Origin: Anaerolineales bacterium | GTDB taxonomy: Bacteria; Chloroflexota; Anaerolineae; Anaerolineales; Villigracilaceae | Direction of reading: 5' to 3' | DNA: 64,000 bases | Assembly (NCBI GenBank): GCA_016789305.1 | Contig: JAEURJ010000008.1 | Location: forward strand, 62,001 to 126,000 | Shown: in pieces, positions 34,062-42,058 of the stretch | Layout: the number at the start of each line of letters is the position of its first letter | Position numbering within the stretch: the stretch's first letter is position 1 | Made by a program: the position numbers and the translations under genes | The notes under the pieces: model-generated | Told to the model about the DNA's origin: nothing | Databases searched by the model: none | The model's input: the letters and a program-made list of their open reading frames with translations, nothing else

Positions 34062-35189
34062 ATGTTCAATTCCCGTATTTCTTCCATCATACGCAAGGAG
34101 TTCGTGCAGCTCTTTCGCGACCCGCGTACTGTTGCATTGGCGATTGTCATTCCCATTGTGCAATTGTTTTTATTGGGATATGCCGCCACGTCCGATGTGC
34201 GCAATATTTCCCTGGCGGTTTGGGATCAAAGTAAATCACCTGAGTCCCGCCAACTATTGGACGCCTTCCGTGCCGCAGATTATTTCACCGTCGATTACAT
34301 GGTCAACTCATCGGATGAATATCAAAAGTTGATCGAATCAGGCGATGCCCGTGTAGCATTGGTCATTCCCCCGGATTATGACGTTCGTTTGCTGGATGGA
34401 AATGCCAAGGTTCTGATGGTGTTGGATGGTTCCGATGCCAGCATTGGTTCCACTGCGCTTTCCACAGCACGATTGGTCGGTCAATCTTACGGAACCAAGA
34501 TCCTTACCCAACAGGCTGCGCTCAGCGGACGTGGCGCGCCGACTCCGCCGGTTGAAGTCCGCACGCAGGTTTGGTACAACCCGGACCTTAATTCCGCCTA
34601 CTTCATGATTCCCGCTGTCATTGGCATGATCCTGTCATTCATTACCACTATTCTCACTGCCACAGCCATTGTCCGCGAACGGGAACGTGGAACCATTGAA
34701 CAATTGATTGTCACCCCAATCCGCTCATGGGAGTTGGTTCTTGGTAAGTTACTGCCTTATGCCATTTTGGGTTTTGTGGAAACATTTGAGATTCTTTTCC
34801 TCGGGCATTTTTGGTTTGGCGTGCCGATACGCGGCAGTTTGTGGTTGATCGTGATTACATCAGGAGTATTCCTCATGTCCAGCCTTGGCATTGGGTTGTT
34901 TGCTTCCACAATTGCCAATACACAGCAGGAAGCCATGTTGACTGTGATGATGTACAACCTGCCAAGCATTTTTCTTTCCGGTTTCTTCTTCCCGCTCGAA
35001 GCCATGCCAAAAGTTTTGCAATGGATATCGTATGCCATTCCGCTTCGATATTATCTCGTCGTTATTCGCTCGCTCATGTTGAAAGGGGTGGGTCTGGAAG
35101 CCATTCAACGGGAAGTGATCGCGCTTACTATTTTTGGTGTCGTCATCATGACCGCAGCCGCGCTTCGTTTTAGAAAACGTTTGGATTAA
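34062..35189 (+). CDS. ABC-2 type permease (YbhS/YbhR-like)
   Basis: The 375-residue protein has one N-terminal membrane helix (PRTVALAIVIPIVQLFLLGYAAT), a long extracytoplasmic domain (about 45-170) and five C-terminal helices. The ABC-2 signature VRERERGTIEQLIVTPIRSWELVLGKLLPY is near residue 208. The domain NVRNISLAVWDQSKS-type start resembles YhhJ/YbhR permeases. It begins 14 nt after tetR and would form the channel with the two ATPases downstream. Only one permease gene is present against two ATPases, so it may act as a homodimer. Confidence 0.9.
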   Translation: MFNSRISSIIRKEFVQLFRDPRTVALAIVIPIVQLFLLGYAATSDVRNISLAVWDQSKSPESRQLLDAFRAADYFTVDYMVNSSDEYQKLIESGDARVALVIPPDYDVRLLDGNAKVLMVLDGSDASIGSTALSTARLVGQSYGTKILTQQAALSGRGAPTPPVEVRTQVWYNPDLNSAYFMIPAVIGMILSFITTILTATAIVRERERGTIEQLIVTPIRSWELVLGKLLPYAILGFVETFEILFLGHFWFGVPIRGSLWLIVITSGVFLMSSLGIGLFASTIANTQQEAMLTVMMYNLPSIFLSGFFFPLEAMPKVLQWISYAIPLRYYLVVIRSLMLKGVGLEAIQREVIALTIFGVVIMTAAALRFRKRLD

Positions 35190-35215
35190 CTTTTACTTCA
35201 TTAGGAGATATAAAA

Positions 35216-36520
35216 ATGGAACATAAATTACCCCCGCTTCCCGTCCGCATTGTGATCGCCGTTGTCGTGCTTGGCACACTTGCTTATTTTGGATTTCGTT
35301 CCATAAACGGAACTGCCAACGGCACGATTACTGCTTCTGGTTCAATCGAAGCTACCATTGTGAATATTGCGCCTGAGATGTCTGGTAAAGTGTCGGAAGT
35401 GTTCACGGATGAAGGTCAAGCCGTGACGAAGGATGAAGCGCTTCTTTCCCTTGACCCGAGCCTGCTGACTGCGCAAAAAGCAGTTGCCTCCGCTCAAGTG
35501 GATTCTGCCGCGGCTGCTCTTGCATCTGCACAGAATCAATATGACCTTGCAGTGCAAGCTGCATTGACAGCGCAACAGACTGCACAGGCAAAAGATTGGC
35601 GTGTTTCCGCACCCGATGAGTTTAACCAGCCTGCCTGGTATTTTGAACAAGGTGAACAACTTACTTCTGCAAAGACCGAAGTCGATGCGGCCAAAGCTGC
35701 ATTGGACGATGCACTCGCCAATCTTGAAAAAGTTTCAACCAATGTTAGCAATGCAAACTTTATCGCTGCCGAGACTCGCCTTGCGAATGCGCGCGCTGCT
35801 TTCCTGGTTGCAGATACAGTCAAAATCAATGCAGATTATGCCGTTGAAAATGGCGGATTGCAAAGCGCCGCAGATGAATCCTATAACGATGCACTCGATG
35901 AACTTCGCGATGCGCAGGATACCTATAACGACATGCTCTCCACCCAGGCCGCGGAAGATGTACAGGATGCGCGCGGAAAATTGGTCGTTGCCCAACAACG
36001 CTATGATGCTGCGTATGCGCGCTACGTTTCTTTACAGACTGGTTTGAATTCCCCCGCAGTCGTAACAGCTGGCAAGGCATTGGACCAGGCCAAGAGTGCC
36101 TTGTCACAGGCGCAAGCCAATCTTGCATTGATCGAAACCCAACTTGCCAAGTTGACTGTTCCTTCTCCAATGGACGGAGTTATCCTCACTCGTAATGTGG
36201 AGCCCGGCGAATTTGTCCAGCCCGGCGCCGTTGCATTGACTATGGCAGATCTCAGCCAGATCACCATCACTGTGTATGTCCCAGAAGACCGCTACGGACA
36301 AATCAGTCTTGGTCAAGAGGCGGATGTGAGTGTGGATTCTTTCCCGGGCGAATCATTCACTGCCAGTGTTGTCTTGATCTCAGATCAAGCAGAGTTCACT
36401 CCACGCAACGTTCAAACCGTGGAAGGCCGAAGCTCGACGTTTTATGCAATCAAATTAAAAGTGGAAGACCCGGAAGGCAAGCTAAAGATTGGCATGCCCG
36501 CGGATGTAATTTTTAAATAA
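35216..36520 (+). CDS. HlyD/EmrA-type membrane fusion protein
   Basis: The 434-residue protein has an N-terminal membrane anchor (IVIAVVVLGTLAYFGF), a split biotinyl-lipoyl-like domain (GKVSEVFTDEGQAVTKDEALLSLD near residue 62 and SPMDGVILTRNVEPGEFVQPG near residue 318), and between them a very long Ala/Gln-rich coiled coil (about 85-300). The C-terminal beta-barrel has VYVPEDRYGQISLGQEADV. It is the adaptor of the export complex. In a one-membrane or atypical envelope the coiled coil would extend into the wall region. AGGAGATATAAAA precedes the ATG. Confidence 0.92.
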   Translation: MEHKLPPLPVRIVIAVVVLGTLAYFGFRSINGTANGTITASGSIEATIVNIAPEMSGKVSEVFTDEGQAVTKDEALLSLDPSLLTAQKAVASAQVDSAAAALASAQNQYDLAVQAALTAQQTAQAKDWRVSAPDEFNQPAWYFEQGEQLTSAKTEVDAAKAALDDALANLEKVSTNVSNANFIAAETRLANARAAFLVADTVKINADYAVENGGLQSAADESYNDALDELRDAQDTYNDMLSTQAAEDVQDARGKLVVAQQRYDAAYARYVSLQTGLNSPAVVTAGKALDQAKSALSQAQANLALIETQLAKLTVPSPMDGVILTRNVEPGEFVQPGAVALTMADLSQITITVYVPEDRYGQISLGQEADVSVDSFPGESFTASVVLISDQAEFTPRNVQTVEGRSSTFYAIKLKVEDPEGKLKIGMPADVIFK

Positions 36521-36549
36521 ACTTTTACAATCCTTGGAATTGAAAGTAG

Positions 36550-36957
36550 ATGGTTGAAATGCTTAAGTTTCGAAAAAATCTTCTTGTCTTGAATGCCCTG
36601 TTTCTCGGATTGACTGGCTTTTTACAAATGATATTTGAATTGCTCAGTCATTTTCGTGGCATCGGTCCATTGGGCAGCATCTTTACTAATACTCCCTACA
36701 CGATTGGTTTTTTTGAAGCACATGGATTTGCTGTGTTGACAGCGGTTCTGGTTTTTGGTGTCATGCTTAAAGATCTAAAACCTCACTGGCATTTGTATTT
36801 GGCGCTGGTTTGTCTTTTGCTTGGAGGTGCGAATCTGTTGTTTTGGGATAGCTTTGCAAAAGTCGGGTTGGTTGCGGCAGGATATATTGCTACTTCACTG
36901 CATATTTTATTTTTTGGATTGCAGACCTTTAGTTTTATAAAGACTCGTAAAGAATGA
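36550..36957 (+). CDS. Membrane protein of unknown function in the exporter operon
   Basis: The 135-residue protein has four hydrophobic segments (about residues 10-30, 50-70, 78-98 and 103-125), with a short loop SHFRGIGPLGSIFTNTPYTIGFFEAHG. No motif I can name. It lies between the fusion protein and the first ATPase with small gaps (29 and 28 nt), all on the same strand, so it is transcribed with the exporter. It could be a small accessory subunit or an unrelated passenger. Confidence 0.7.
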   Translation: MVEMLKFRKNLLVLNALFLGLTGFLQMIFELLSHFRGIGPLGSIFTNTPYTIGFFEAHGFAVLTAVLVFGVMLKDLKPHWHLYLALVCLLLGGANLLFWDSFAKVGLVAAGYIATSLHILFFGLQTFSFIKTRKE

Positions 36958-36985
36958 ATGATTATTTGGTTTGGAAAGGCCGCAA

Positions 36986-37933
36986 ATGAGTGATTACCTA
37001 GTTCAAGCAACTAATCTGCACAAATCTTTCGGTCACATCCAGGCTGTGGATGGAGTCTCCCTGCAAATTAAAGCGGGTGAAATTTATGGGCTCGTCGGCT
37101 CGGATGGCGCAGGAAAGACGACAACCATGCGATTATTGGTCGGTGCCTTACAGCCAAATCAAGGCCAGATCAATGTTTGTGGATTCGATGTCCGTAAGCA
37201 GGTCGAGCAGGCGCGTTCCACGATTGGATATCTCTCGCAGCGATTTTCCATGTACGAAGACCTGACTGTTTTGGAAAACATCCGCTTCTTCGCAGAGATC
37301 CGGGGACTCTCCGCAAAAGAATGGCTGCCTCGTTCAATGGAGATATTGGAATTCGTCGGCCTCGATAAATTTATCGATCGTCGTGCGGGTCAACTTTCCG
37401 GTGGCATGAAACAAAAACTGGGGCTTGCCTCTGCGCTGGTCACACGTCCGCGCTTGTTATTGCTGGATGAGCCCACCACCGGCGTGGACCCTGTCACTCG
37501 CCAGGATTTTTGGCAACTCGTCATCAAGCTGGTGTCGGGTCGTGAAGGCGAAGGCGTCTCGGTGATTATCAGTACACCATACATGGATGAAGCTTCTCGC
37601 TGTCATCGTGTGGGATTTATGAAAGCAGGCAAGATCATCGCCGAAGATACACCGTCCAATTTGCGTGCGCGTCTCAAAGACCGCGTACTTGAATTGCGTG
37701 GCGAGCCGATCAATGCTTTGCGTCACATTGCGCATCACGATCAGGATGTCGAAGATGTCGCAGCCTTTGGCGACAAACTTCATTTGCGTGTCAAAGAAAA
37801 TACTGCAAACGATGTGATGTCTCGATTGCCGAAAATTATTGAATTGCAAAATGCAAAGATGACAGAGTTGCGTCAAATTCCCTCCACATTGGAAGATGTC
37901 TTTATTGCCCTCTCGGAGTCGAACCATGTCTGA
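36986..37933 (+). CDS. ABC transporter ATP-binding protein (first of two)
   Basis: ATG 36986 follows GGAAAGG; the in-frame TTG five codons upstream is unlikely. The 315-residue protein has Walker A GSDGAGKTTTM near residue 39 (Asp replaces the usual Asn), signature QLSGGMKQKLGLASAL near residue 137 and Walker B LLLLDEPTTGVDP near residue 160. A C-terminal extension of about 90 residues follows the nucleotide domain, as in YbhF/CcmA-type drug-export ATPases. It overlaps the next ATPase gene by 8 nt. In E. coli YbhF the two ATPase domains are one protein; here they are two genes. Confidence 0.93.
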   Translation: MSDYLVQATNLHKSFGHIQAVDGVSLQIKAGEIYGLVGSDGAGKTTTMRLLVGALQPNQGQINVCGFDVRKQVEQARSTIGYLSQRFSMYEDLTVLENIRFFAEIRGLSAKEWLPRSMEILEFVGLDKFIDRRAGQLSGGMKQKLGLASALVTRPRLLLLDEPTTGVDPVTRQDFWQLVIKLVSGREGEGVSVIISTPYMDEASRCHRVGFMKAGKIIAEDTPSNLRARLKDRVLELRGEPINALRHIAHHDQDVEDVAAFGDKLHLRVKENTANDVMSRLPKIIELQNAKMTELRQIPSTLEDVFIALSESNHV

Positions 37934-38831
37934 AACCGTGATCTCTGTTCAAAACTTAACCCGCCGCTTCGGTGAATTCATCGCGGTGGATCACATCAAC
38001 TTCGAAGTGACCAAAGGCGAGATCGTTGGGTATCTTGGCCCGAACGGTTCCGGCAAGACCACCACCATCCGCATGTTGCTTGGTTTGCTCACTCCCAGCG
38101 ATGGAAAAGCCACTGTGCTTGGTTACGATGTTTTCAAACAAAGCGAAGAAGTGCGTTTGCGTGTGGGATATATGTCACAGAAGTTTGCGATCTATGATGA
38201 TTTGACGACGTTTGAGAATTTAACTTTTTACGGTGGTGTGTATGGAATTACGGACAAAACCAGCATCCAGCATACCCTTGAGCTGGTCGGCCTCAAAGGG
38301 CATGAGAACACGCTGACAAGGGACATGTCCACCGGCTGGCGGCAGCGACTCTCACTTGGCATCGCATTGGTTCATGAACCGAAATTGTTGTTCCTTGATG
38401 AGCCCACCTCCGGCGTGGACCCCACTGCCCGACGTGCGTTTTGGGATTTGATCTATCAACTGGCGGAAGAAGGCGTGACCATTCTTGTCACCACGCATTA
38501 TATGGACGAGGCCGAATATTGTGAACGAGTCGGCGTGATGCGCGATGGAAAATTGCTCGCGATGGATACACCAACGAATCTAAAACGATCCATTATTACA
38601 GGTGACGTTTGGGAAGTGTATGCTCATCCGCTTGAGAAGGGACTCGACATCCTCTCTGCCATGGATGGAGTCGAACGCGTTGGGTTGGCGGGTGACCATT
38701 TACGGGTGATCAGCTCACAGGTTAAGAAGGAAGCGATGACCAGCTTATTAAAGAAGGAAAATATTCAGGTGGAGAAAATGGAAAGAGGGGAAGCCACGCT
38801 GGAGGATGTCTTCCTGTCACTGGCTCGTTGA
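37926..38831 (+). CDS. ABC transporter ATP-binding protein (second of two)
   Basis: ATG 37926 overlaps the preceding stop codon by 8 nt. The 301-residue protein has Walker A GPNGSGKTTTI near residue 38, Walker B LLFLDEPTSGVDP and the H-loop VTTHYMDEAEYC. The signature motif is unusual: MSTGWRQRLSLGIAL where LSGG is expected. The first ATPase has a normal LSGGM, so the pair may form a dimer with one weaker site. A C-terminal domain of about 80 residues follows. It is the last gene of the operon, followed by a 40-bp palindrome. Confidence 0.92.
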   Translation: MSETVISVQNLTRRFGEFIAVDHINFEVTKGEIVGYLGPNGSGKTTTIRMLLGLLTPSDGKATVLGYDVFKQSEEVRLRVGYMSQKFAIYDDLTTFENLTFYGGVYGITDKTSIQHTLELVGLKGHENTLTRDMSTGWRQRLSLGIALVHEPKLLFLDEPTSGVDPTARRAFWDLIYQLAEEGVTILVTTHYMDEAEYCERVGVMRDGKLLAMDTPTNLKRSIITGDVWEVYAHPLEKGLDILSAMDGVERVGLAGDHLRVISSQVKKEAMTSLLKKENIQVEKMERGEATLEDVFLSLAR

Positions 38832-38846
38832 ACGGGCTGTTAAAAA

Positions 38847-38886
38847 GTTAACAAGTTCGAACGTGTACACGTTCGAACTTGTTAAC
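38847..38886. repeat. Perfect 40-bp palindrome after the exporter operon
   Basis: Arms of 20 bp (GTTAACAAGTTCGAACGTGT and its complement) meet without a loop. It lies between convergent genes (second ATPase and PspC-like). No T-run follows, so it is not a classic terminator. It may be a protein-binding site, a REP-like repeat or a cruciform. Confidence 0.75.
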
Positions 38887-38899
38887 ATGCAAACCGTAT

Positions 38900-39091
38900 T
38901 TATTGCTCGGGGGTGACGATGGCCATGATGAGATAGGCCAATAAGAGACCGCCATGCAAAGAGAAGAAACCAAGCACAAATAACAGGCGGACCACGGTGG
39001 GGTCCATGTTGAGATAATCGGCGAGGCCGGCACATACGCCTGCGATCATTTTGTTGGATTTACTTCGAGTGAGGGTTTTTACGTCGCTCAT
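38900..39091 (-). CDS. PspC domain protein
   Basis: The 63-residue protein matches the PspC domain: SKSNKMIAGVCAGLADYLNMDPTVVRLLFVLGFF, then a membrane segment to LIMAIVTPEQ. PspC proteins are small inner-membrane proteins linked to envelope stress in the phage shock response. No other psp gene is near. The start ATG has AGGAGCTAAAA upstream, a good ribosome binding site. Confidence 0.9.
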   Translation of the reverse strand: MSDVKTLTRSKSNKMIAGVCAGLADYLNMDPTVVRLLFVLGFFSLHGGLLLAYLIMAIVTPEQ

Positions 39092-39148
39092 TTTTAGCTC
39101 CTTTCGTTTGTCTATTTGTCTTACGCAGGCAAACGAAAAGAGTTGCAG

Positions 39149-39904
39149 TTATGTATCGCCCAAAGGCATTTCGTATGGACGCATATATTCCAGCGGAAGA
39201 ATCTCGGCAGTGCTTTGCAGATGGTCAAATTCGATTTGTTTGAGTTGGTTCACAATGAATAGCGTGGACTTGACCGTGTCGTCCACGATGCGGCTCATGG
39301 TGGTTTCGTTCAAGTAGGGATATTTCCTTTCCACAAAGAATTCTGGATCCGGCTCACCGTAAAATTTGCGAATGTGATCAAACTGCTGATATAGTGCCTT
39401 CTCTTTGATAAAATCCAAATAGGATGGGGGATAGGGCATCTTGTGGATCACCTGCCAAAATAAACCTTCGGGATGTATGCGGTTATACAACTGGTCGAGG
39501 CCATACCAATCGTCTTTGATCACGCCTACCGCTTTCAAATGGTCCTCCGCGAACAACTTCTGAAATGCTTTTTTCGTTGTGGAGTTCAGATATTTCATCC
39601 AAAGAATATCGCAGATCAGGTGGGTGAAATAGCCGAAGCGAAAACTATATTTTTGAATATCATCCTTTGGATTCAAGTCTGCAAGATATTCGCGGTAATA
39701 GACGAGGTCGCGGATCATGTCCTCGCCTTCGCCTTTTTGCAGGAAGTGGGTTACTTCCTTGGGCGGGTCAAACTCCGTCCATGTTTCGTTGGGAATTCCT
39801 GAATCAGGAGCGAGATTCCCGAACGTGAAGGTGACCTTGTCCAGTTCAGGAAAGTGGGGAAGTAGTTTTTCTGCGATGCGGAGATGACAAATCCAGGTGC
39901 CCAT
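39149..39904 (-). CDS. Zinc-dependent phospholipase C-like protein
   Basis: The 251-residue protein starts GTWICHLRIAEKLLPHFPELDKVTFTFGNLAPDSG. The Trp near the N-terminus followed by His and a later Asp in LAPDSG is the pattern of the zinc-dependent phospholipase C / S1-P1 nuclease fold. Other likely ligands are H in VTHFLQ and H in FGYFTHLICDILW. No signal peptide is visible, so it appears cytoplasmic. Members of this group in bacteria are mostly uncharacterised. It is a single gene. Confidence 0.7.
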   Translation of the reverse strand: MGTWICHLRIAEKLLPHFPELDKVTFTFGNLAPDSGIPNETWTEFDPPKEVTHFLQKGEGEDMIRDLVYYREYLADLNPKDDIQKYSFRFGYFTHLICDILWMKYLNSTTKKAFQKLFAEDHLKAVGVIKDDWYGLDQLYNRIHPEGLFWQVIHKMPYPPSYLDFIKEKALYQQFDHIRKFYGEPDPEFFVERKYPYLNETTMSRIVDDTVKSTLFIVNQLKQIEFDHLQSTAEILPLEYMRPYEMPLGDT

Positions 39905-39990
39905 GCCTTTTAAAATTTAAAGATGATATTCGAGCAACAGGAAGTTGATCAGGTGGATGAGATAGAATTCATCCACCTGGCTTGATAAAT

Positions 39991-40311
39991 TTAACGTCCC
40001 CAGCCAACAGAACCGGATATCAGAATATTTACTGCCATATCCAAAACGGCCAACATATATAACACGATTGCAGCATTAAAGATGTTTTTCCGAAACTTGA
40101 GATCATCCATCACAAACAGGAGCCCGGAAACGCCAATGGATACGATTAAGATGGAGCTATCCAACATGGACCAGACGGTGAAGTTAAATCCACCGGTGAT
40201 CAGGGATACGGCCAAAAAGAAAACCTGAATCCATACAAAGATTTGATATCTTTGTATTTCATTGCGGGAATGGAGTGGGGTAGTGTTTGAAATATTGTTT
40301 TCTTCCGACAT
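39991..40311 (-). CDS. Small membrane protein of unknown function
   Basis: The 106-residue protein has a hydrophilic N-terminus (about 24 residues) and three membrane segments: IFVWIQVFFLAVSLITGGF, SSILIVSIGVSGLLFVMDD and IVLYMLAVLDMAVNILIS. No motif recognised. A hairpin with 11-bp arms (39950-39960 and 39969-39979) follows its stop codon but has no T-run. It is probably transcribed alone or with the GyrI-like gene 26 nt upstream. Confidence 0.65.
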   Translation of the reverse strand: MSEENNISNTTPLHSRNEIQRYQIFVWIQVFFLAVSLITGGFNFTVWSMLDSSILIVSIGVSGLLFVMDDLKFRKNIFNAAIVLYMLAVLDMAVNILISGSVGWGR

Positions 40312-40337
40312 GGTATATACCTCGCCTTTTAGAATAA

Positions 40338-40985
40338 TTATACCTTTACCACGGGATGTCTCAAGACAGTTTTCATTTTATCAGGTGCCGCCTTGCGTGG
40401 ATCGCTGATGTAAATCTCGTGATGTTTTCCGCCAATTGGCCCCACTTTATCTTTTAATCCATTCTCCTGCATAAATTCCTTCATGTGGTCCATCGTTGCA
40501 GGTTCAGTGGCGTATGGGCCGATGTGCATGGTTTGTACGCACATGCCTTCTTCAAAATGAGCGAGTCTTAATTTATTCAGCAAGGCGCCCTCCCCTTTTT
40601 TCTTGCGGACCTGCTCGCGTGCTTCTTCAAAAATCTCCTTCGTGATGATTTCAGGCTGCATGATCATCAGTGTGTAAAACCAATTGTCTTTCACAGTGAT
40701 GTCGAAGAATCCGTCTTCGACCCACCATAGTCCTTCCAATGGCATCACGGGGTAATCGAAGGCATTTGTTTTGCGTTTCTTCAACATGAACTTAAGTGTA
40801 TAGCAAAGGCTGTACAAAGCCTGCGTGGCTTCGGCAAACGACGGCGATTTTCCCGGTTCGGAGCCTTTTTCGATTGCGCCGTCGATCATTGCAAATTGCA
40901 GGTTCGGAACTTGCACCGCCTCGATCTTTTTCGCCGAGGGCTGATACAAATATTTGAATTGTTTTTTCAGGCCAAGTATTTTCAT
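40338..40985 (-). CDS. GyrI-like small-molecule-binding protein
   Basis: ATG 40985 follows AAGGAGAACAAC; the upstream frame overlaps the WYL gene and is rejected. The 215-residue protein matches the GyrI-like/SOUL fold used as a sensor in many regulators and as a stand-alone hydrolase or binder: FAMIDGAIEKGSEPGKSPSFAEATQALYSLCYTLKFML at the N-terminus, PLEGLWWVEDGFF, and HIGPYATEPATMDHMKEFMQENGL near residue 165, plus HHEIYISDPRKAAPDKMKT at the end. It lies 25 nt after the WYL regulator gene, so the two form an operon. Confidence 0.88.
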   Translation of the reverse strand: MKILGLKKQFKYLYQPSAKKIEAVQVPNLQFAMIDGAIEKGSEPGKSPSFAEATQALYSLCYTLKFMLKKRKTNAFDYPVMPLEGLWWVEDGFFDITVKDNWFYTLMIMQPEIITKEIFEEAREQVRKKKGEGALLNKLRLAHFEEGMCVQTMHIGPYATEPATMDHMKEFMQENGLKDKVGPIGGKHHEIYISDPRKAAPDKMKTVLRHPVVKV

Positions 40986-41010
40986 GTTGTTCTCCTTAAT
41001 ATGATATTTA

Positions 41011-41967
41011 TTATGTTTTATATAGATCTGCCGTGGATTGTGCCCAATCACGTACCATTACGATCAATTCAGAAGGTTCAAGCACCTTTACCCAATTTGC
41101 AAAACTCAGCGTGAAGGAAGCCAGCCATTGAAGATCAGGAGCGACCATGATCACGTCTACACTCCCATCATGATTCTCTTGTGTCGATTCCCAAAGTGAT
41201 GGATTGCTGTTGACAATATGTACTGCCTTGGGAATGAAGCGCAAACGTGCACGAGTGACTGGTTGATCCTTGAGTTCGTTTTCCAAATAGGTATGGATGT
41301 CGAAGCCGACGGGCATCTCGAATGATTTTTCCAAGACTTTCAAGGATTGGATTCTGTCCACACGAAACGTCCGCAAGGCGGAGCGCAGATGACAATATCC
41401 TACGAGATACCACCAGCCGCCTCGGAACACCAATGCATATGGATCGATGTTTCGTTTGTTCTCTTTCGAAGTGCTCTGACTTTGATACAGTGCGGAAACC
41501 TGACGTCGCTCACGTGCTGCGAAACGAAGTTTTTCCAAAATGGGTGAGATGCTGCTCAAGTTCGCGCGCTGCAGCCCGGTTGTCACGAGTGAACGACGCG
41601 CCCAATCCACTTCACCACGTTGTTCGTTCGGCAGAATATTCTCGATCTTGGCCATGGCACCTTGCGATGCTTCCCGATATAACTCGCCCCACATTTCTCC
41701 AGCGAGGCTGGTTCCCAAATACACTGCAACTGCTTCTTCCATTGAGAAGACCAATGGTGGTAGTTTATATCCGCGCACGAGGGAGAAGCCGCCGTAGGGT
41801 CCGCGCTCGGCATAAACGGGAATTCCCATTTCATCCAACATCGCAAAATAGCGATGCAATGTGCGGACAGAGACCCCTAATTTGTCCGCGAGTTCGGATG
41901 CCTTTCGGTTGGGTTGGTTTTGCAAGGTGAGTATCAGTGTGATCAAGCGTGTGGCGACGTTGGACAT
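41011..41967 (-). CDS. WYL-domain helix-turn-helix regulator (YafY family)
   Basis: The 318-residue protein starts with a winged helix-turn-helix (TRLITLILTLQNQPNRKASELADKLGVSVRTLHRYFAMLDEMGIPVYA). A WYL domain follows at about residues 160-240 (FRGGWWYLVGYCHLRSALRTFRVDRI), where the Trp-Tyr-Leu motif sits in WWYLVGY. A C-terminal WCX domain ends the protein. WYL domains bind nucleic acid or nucleotide ligands and often control DNA-damage genes. dinB lies directly upstream on the same strand, across a strong palindrome; the GyrI-like gene follows. Confidence 0.92.
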   Translation of the reverse strand: MSNVATRLITLILTLQNQPNRKASELADKLGVSVRTLHRYFAMLDEMGIPVYAERGPYGGFSLVRGYKLPPLVFSMEEAVAVYLGTSLAGEMWGELYREASQGAMAKIENILPNEQRGEVDWARRSLVTTGLQRANLSSISPILEKLRFAARERRQVSALYQSQSTSKENKRNIDPYALVFRGGWWYLVGYCHLRSALRTFRVDRIQSLKVLEKSFEMPVGFDIHTYLENELKDQPVTRARLRFIPKAVHIVNSNPSLWESTQENHDGSVDVIMVAPDLQWLASFTLSFANWVKVLEPSELIVMVRDWAQSTADLYKT

Positions 41968-41991
41968 GAGTGACTTCCTACAGAAAAAAGT

Positions 41992-42034
41992 ATAAGGTGG
42001 ATATATGTCAAATTATGACATATATCCACCTTAT
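41992..42034 (-). terminator. 19-bp perfect hairpin between dinB and the WYL regulator gene
   Basis: Arms ATAAGGTGGATATATGTCA and complement, loop of 5 nt. On the minus strand it is followed by ACTTTTTTCTG, so it fits as dinB terminator. It lies 24 nt before the WYL start and could also be its operator, since it covers the promoter zone. Confidence 0.7.
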
Positions 42035-42058
42035 GAAAAATTTCAGTTTTTGGGCTAT

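Noticed and set aside
38900..39091. Phage shock operon
   Set aside because: Only a lone PspC-domain protein is present; no PspA, PspB or PspF genes are near.
39950..39979. Hairpin with 11-bp arms as terminator for the 106-residue membrane protein gene
   Set aside because: No T-run follows on either strand; left as an unexplained inverted repeat.
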